Below the pieces are notes generated by a model. That model was not told the DNA's origin. It saw only the letters and a program-made list of their open reading frames with translations, and ran no database searches. The position numbers were made by a program, and so were the translations under genes. Positions 6,730 to 8,968 of a stretch of DNA of 8,968 bases are shown in pieces (position 1 is the stretch's first letter; the number at the start of each line of letters is the position of its first letter). This stretch comes from CAYZJV01 sp964478945 (GTDB taxonomy: Bacteria; Spirochaetota; Spirochaetia; Sphaerochaetales; Sphaerochaetaceae), in NCBI GenBank assembly GCA_964478945.1, contig CAYZJV010000083.1, positions 1 through 8,968 of the forward strand, written 5' to 3'.

Positions 6730-8007
6730 TCAACCCATGAGATTCACAATGAAGAGTGAGATCTGAGGGAACGCCGAGATGAGGAAACAAGAGAACAGCA
6801 ATATCGCGATATAGGGGCCTTCATTCCGTATCACGGTGAGGAAGGGCTTGTCGAAGATCGCACTACACGTGAATATGCTTGTTCCGAACGGGGGGGTACC
6901 CGAACCGATCGCAACCTGCAATGTGATGATTACACCAAGATGCACCAGATCGATTCCCGCTGCGACCGCGATGGGAACGAATATCGGGGTAAGGATCAGT
7001 ATCACCACCACCGCTTCCACGAACATGCAACTGATGAAGAACAGGATATTGACCACCAGCAGAATCATGAAGACCGACGGATTGGAACCCAAAATCCCTT
7101 CGGTGAGCAATTGTGGAACCCTCGCATAGGATATCACCCAAGAGAACGCTCCACCGACGGCTACCAGGATGAAGACCACTGTGGTGATGATTCCGGTGGA
7201 GAGTGCGATACGGTAGACATCCCTCAATCGTATGCTTTTGTAGATGAACACTTCCACCACCAAGGCATAGAGGACCGACACGGCAGCCGCTTCGGTGGGA
7301 CTGAATATTCCGGTGTAGATTCCACCCATGATGATCAATGGGAAACCGAAGGCAAAAAAACTGTTCTTGGTCGCGGCCCATCTTTGTGCAATGGAGGCTT
7401 TGTTCATTCTTGGAATCTTCTTGACCTTGGCATAGATGGCGCAATAGGCTCCGAAGAAGATGAGTATGACCACCGCCGGACCCAATCCGGCGATGAACAA
7501 CTTGCCTATCGAGGCACCGCTGGCGACACCATACACCACCATCCCGAGACTGGGTGGAATGAGGTATGCCAGATTGCTTGAATTGATGATCAAGGCCATC
7601 ACTTCGCTGTCGTCATAGCCGCGTTCCAGCAGCTTCTTCCTTACCGGCCTGCCAACGGCGACGACCGTAGCTTGGGTCGATCCTGAGATCGATCCGAACA
7701 ATGCACAGGTCAAGGAAGTGGTCGTGGCCATGCCTCCAGGCAAATGACCGACAAAACTTTCCACGAAATCCAACAAACGGTTGGAGGTATGTCCGGTACA
7801 CATGATGTCCGCGGCAAGCATGAACATCGGTATCGCCATGAGCACGGGGCTTTGCACTCCCAACACCATCTGTTGCACCACGGTGAAGATCTCCACATCA
7901 GGCATGAATGCGAGCATGTAATACAGTGTGGAAAAAAGCATCGTCATGAGCATGGGGAAGCCAAGCAACAGCAACAGCACCATTATCGCCAATAGACTAA
8001 AGACCAT
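6730..8007 (-). CDS. dctM: TRAP transporter large permease (DctM family)
   Basis: A 425-residue inner-membrane protein with about a dozen hydrophobic segments, the normal length for DctM. It forms the ion-coupled translocation channel of a TRAP transporter. Family signatures are visible: a hydrophobic start with LLLLLGFP (11-18), FGSISGSTQATVVAVGR (104-120), PPSLGMVVYG plus ASIGKLFIAGLGP (151-177), GGIYTGIFSPTEAAAVSVLY (228-247) and GSGTPPFGTSIF (368-379). The start is ATG 8005-8007, with GGAGG 6 nt upstream. It overlaps the end of the small permease gene by 11 nt, which suggests translational coupling and a 1:1 membrane complex. The symbol is the family name only. Confidence 0.95.
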   Translation of the reverse strand: MVFSLLAIMVLLLLLGFPMLMTMLFSTLYYMLAFMPDVEIFTVVQQMVLGVQSPVLMAIPMFMLAADIMCTGHTSNRLLDFVESFVGHLPGGMATTTSLTCALFGSISGSTQATVVAVGRPVRKKLLERGYDDSEVMALIINSSNLAYLIPPSLGMVVYGVASGASIGKLFIAGLGPAVVILIFFGAYCAIYAKVKKIPRMNKASIAQRWAATKNSFFAFGFPLIIMGGIYTGIFSPTEAAAVSVLYALVVEVFIYKSIRLRDVYRIALSTGIITTVVFILVAVGGAFSWVISYARVPQLLTEGILGSNPSVFMILLVVNILFFISCMFVEAVVVILILTPIFVPIAVAAGIDLVHLGVIITLQVAIGSGTPPFGTSIFTCSAIFDKPFLTVIRNEGPYIAILLFSCFLISAFPQISLFIVNLMG

Positions 8008-8527
8008 TGTTTTCCTCCGTTGCCACCTTTTCGGTGCCGATATAGACTTTGGGTTCCTTGATGTTGAGAATGATGTTCAAGAAGTACTGTATCGCTCCCA
8101 ATCCGAATCCGATGGGAACCACCACCACCCGTATCCATGCCGGCATCTCCAGAGCGGAGGTGACCCTTCCCAACATCCTCGTATAGGAGATGTACTGGAA
8201 GGCGATGTAACATACATAGATGTAGGTGGCGCAAGTCACCACGGAAATGAGGATGATGAGGATCTTCTGGACTTTCAGCGGCACGGCATCGAAGAGGGCG
8301 GACATCCTGATGTGTCGTCCTTTCTTGGCTGCATATCCTATGCCGCTGAAGGTTGCGATGATGATCAGCGTCACACCCAGTTCGTCCGCGGCAGGGATGC
8401 TGTTGGAAAACACCTTCCTTGCTATTACATTCGATATCAGGATGACCGCCATGAGTATGATGCTTATGCTCAACAACCATTCGGTGAACTTCGAGACATA
8501 CTCATCGATTTTCCTCAGTATATGCAT
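7997..8527 (-). CDS. dctQ: TRAP transporter small permease (DctQ family)
   Basis: A 176-residue inner-membrane protein with four predicted transmembrane helices (about 17-36, 50-66, 88-110 and 132-153), the standard DctQ layout. Conserved family points are E49 (AADELGV) at the start of helix 2, the basic loop KKGRHIRM (68-75), and MPAWIRVVVVPIGFGL (128-143) at helix 4. It partners the large permease. The start is ATG 8525-8527, preceded by AAGGGAGGG. It is the first gene of the six-gene operon, about 32 nt from the predicted transcription start. The gene order is Q-M-P, with the receptor last. Confidence 0.92.
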   Translation of the reverse strand: MHILRKIDEYVSKFTEWLLSISIILMAVILISNVIARKVFSNSIPAADELGVTLIIIATFSGIGYAAKKGRHIRMSALFDAVPLKVQKILIILISVVTCATYIYVCYIAFQYISYTRMLGRVTSALEMPAWIRVVVVPIGFGLGAIQYFLNIILNIKEPKVYIGTEKVATEENNGL

Positions 8528-8565
8528 ACACCCTCCCTTTTGAAGATTTAATTTCTACTTAATTT

Positions 8566-8594
8566 ACTATTAATCAACTTAGTTGAATTGTCAA
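8566..8594 (-). promoter_or_regulatory. Predicted sigma70-type promoter of the TRAP-peptidase operon
   Basis: On the minus strand a perfect -35 box TTGACA (complement of 8589-8594) and AATAGT as -10 (complement of 8566-8571, 4 of 6) are separated by exactly 17 bp. Transcription would begin near 8559, leaving a leader of about 32 nt before the dctQ-like start. Best promoter in the window. Confidence 0.65.
8574..8586. promoter_or_regulatory. Candidate operator palindrome inside the promoter spacer
   Basis: TCAACT-T-AGTTGA: a perfect inverted repeat with 6-bp arms around one base, lying entirely between the -35 and -10 boxes. A protein bound here would block RNA polymerase. The operon's own XRE/cupin regulator is the obvious candidate, by inference. 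A related repeat occurs at 8839-8857. Confidence 0.5.
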
Positions 8595-8648
8595 ATGTTT
8601 TTTTCAGCATCTCTTTGAACAGAGGTAGAGTGGATTCCATCAAGTGTC

Positions 8649-8665
8649 CCATTATGGGATAATGG
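8649..8665. repeat. Inverted repeat CCATTAT-GGG-ATAATGG
   Basis: Perfect 7-bp arms around GGG. It overlaps a second inverted repeat, TCCCAT-T-ATGGGA at 8647-8659. It lies about 55 bp upstream of the -35 box of the operon promoter. No T-run follows on either strand, so a terminator is unlikely; a protein binding site is possible. Confidence 0.4.
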
Positions 8666-8838
8666 TGATCTGCTTCACTATAAATGGAGTACTTATTTTA
8701 TTTAATATATATTGATACATAGTAATCACAACCTGTCTTTCCAATATGATTCGCATTGATCACTACTAATTCAGAACGACCTGATGCAGGCATTGTCCAA
8801 TTATTAATCGAACATCTTAATTACTAAATATTCAACCC

Positions 8839-8857
8839 AATCAACTGATAGTTGATT
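8839..8857. promoter_or_regulatory. Second, longer copy of the TCAACT/AGTTGA inverted repeat
   Basis: AATCAACT-GAT-AGTTGATT: perfect 8-bp arms around 3 bases. The inner six bases of each arm match the promoter palindrome, about 270 bp away centre to centre. It could be an auxiliary operator for DNA looping, or the operator of a promoter facing a gene beyond the window. It has no T-run on either side, so it is not a terminator. Confidence 0.45.
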
Positions 8858-8968
8858 TATAAGTACATCATAAGAAGCACAGCACACCATTCGCCGCATG
8901 CACCCACACGACTGTTGTACAATGGTTTTGCCCATAATACCATAATGCATCTATTTGTCATATCAATA

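Larger units (their letters stand above)
8528..8968. other. AT-rich non-coding upstream region
   Basis: No protein frame of useful length is seen on either strand for 441 bases. Composition changes sharply from the genes (for example about 27% GC at 8701-8760 against about 50% in the coding part). The region holds the operon promoter, the two TCAACT/AGTTGA palindromes, the CCATTAT inverted repeat, and a tandem CCATAAT-A-CCATAAT at 8932-8946. I recognise no RNA gene or riboswitch. It may also contain control sites for a gene to the right of the window. Confidence 0.7.

Noticed and set aside
8649..8665. CCATTAT-GGG-ATAATGG hairpin as an intrinsic terminator
   Set aside because: The stem is AT-rich and short, and no T-run follows on either strand.
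8934..8961. Second minus-strand promoter (ATGACA, 16 bp, TATTAT)
   Set aside because: Boxes are 5 of 6 each, but the region is AT-rich so chance matches are likely, and it would leave a leader of about 400 nt. The promoter at 8566-8594 explains the operon better.

Overview
This 8,968-base stretch is a compact bacterial catabolic locus of about 50% GC. It carries eight protein genes and one long AT-rich non-coding region at its right end. The source is not certain. Strong GGAGG-type ribosome binding sites, a TRAP transporter with a lipoprotein solute receptor whose lipobox is loose (FVSC), and the general look of the proteins suggest an anaerobic spirochaete of the Sphaerochaeta type. I hold that only weakly, and a Firmicute or other anaerobe is possible. 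I see no rRNA, tRNA, CRISPR array, insertion sequence or phage gene.

Left part (1-2642): a D-2-hydroxyacid dehydrogenase gene on the minus strand (21-980) and a CrtI/phytoene-desaturase-like FAD oxidoreductase gene on the plus strand (1137-2642) are transcribed divergently from a 156-bp region. That region holds one plausible extended -10 element for each direction.

Central and right part (2644-8527): six minus-strand genes form what looks like one operon, read from right to left. They are dctQ-like small permease, dctM-like large permease, dctP-like solute-binding lipoprotein, an M24-family Xaa-Pro-peptidase-like hydrolase, an M20-family YgeY-like hydrolase, and an XRE/cupin transcriptional regulator. 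Spacing is an 11-nt overlap, then gaps of 46, 23, 21 and 42 nt. The likely logic is this: the TRAP system imports a carboxylate-bearing amide compound (a dipeptide, N-acyl amino acid or similar), the M24 and M20 enzymes cleave it in the cytoplasm, and the XRE/cupin protein senses the substrate or product and controls the operon. The substrate cannot be read from the sequence. The operon's last gene ends 1 nt from the end of the convergent oxidoreductase gene.

Upstream region (8528-8968): 441 AT-rich bases hold a good sigma70-type promoter for the operon (TTGACA, 17 bp, AATAGT). A perfect palindrome TCAACT-T-AGTTGA fills the spacer between -35 and -10. A second, longer copy of the same inverted repeat lies about 270 bp upstream. 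This pair is the best candidate for the operator of the operon's regulator.
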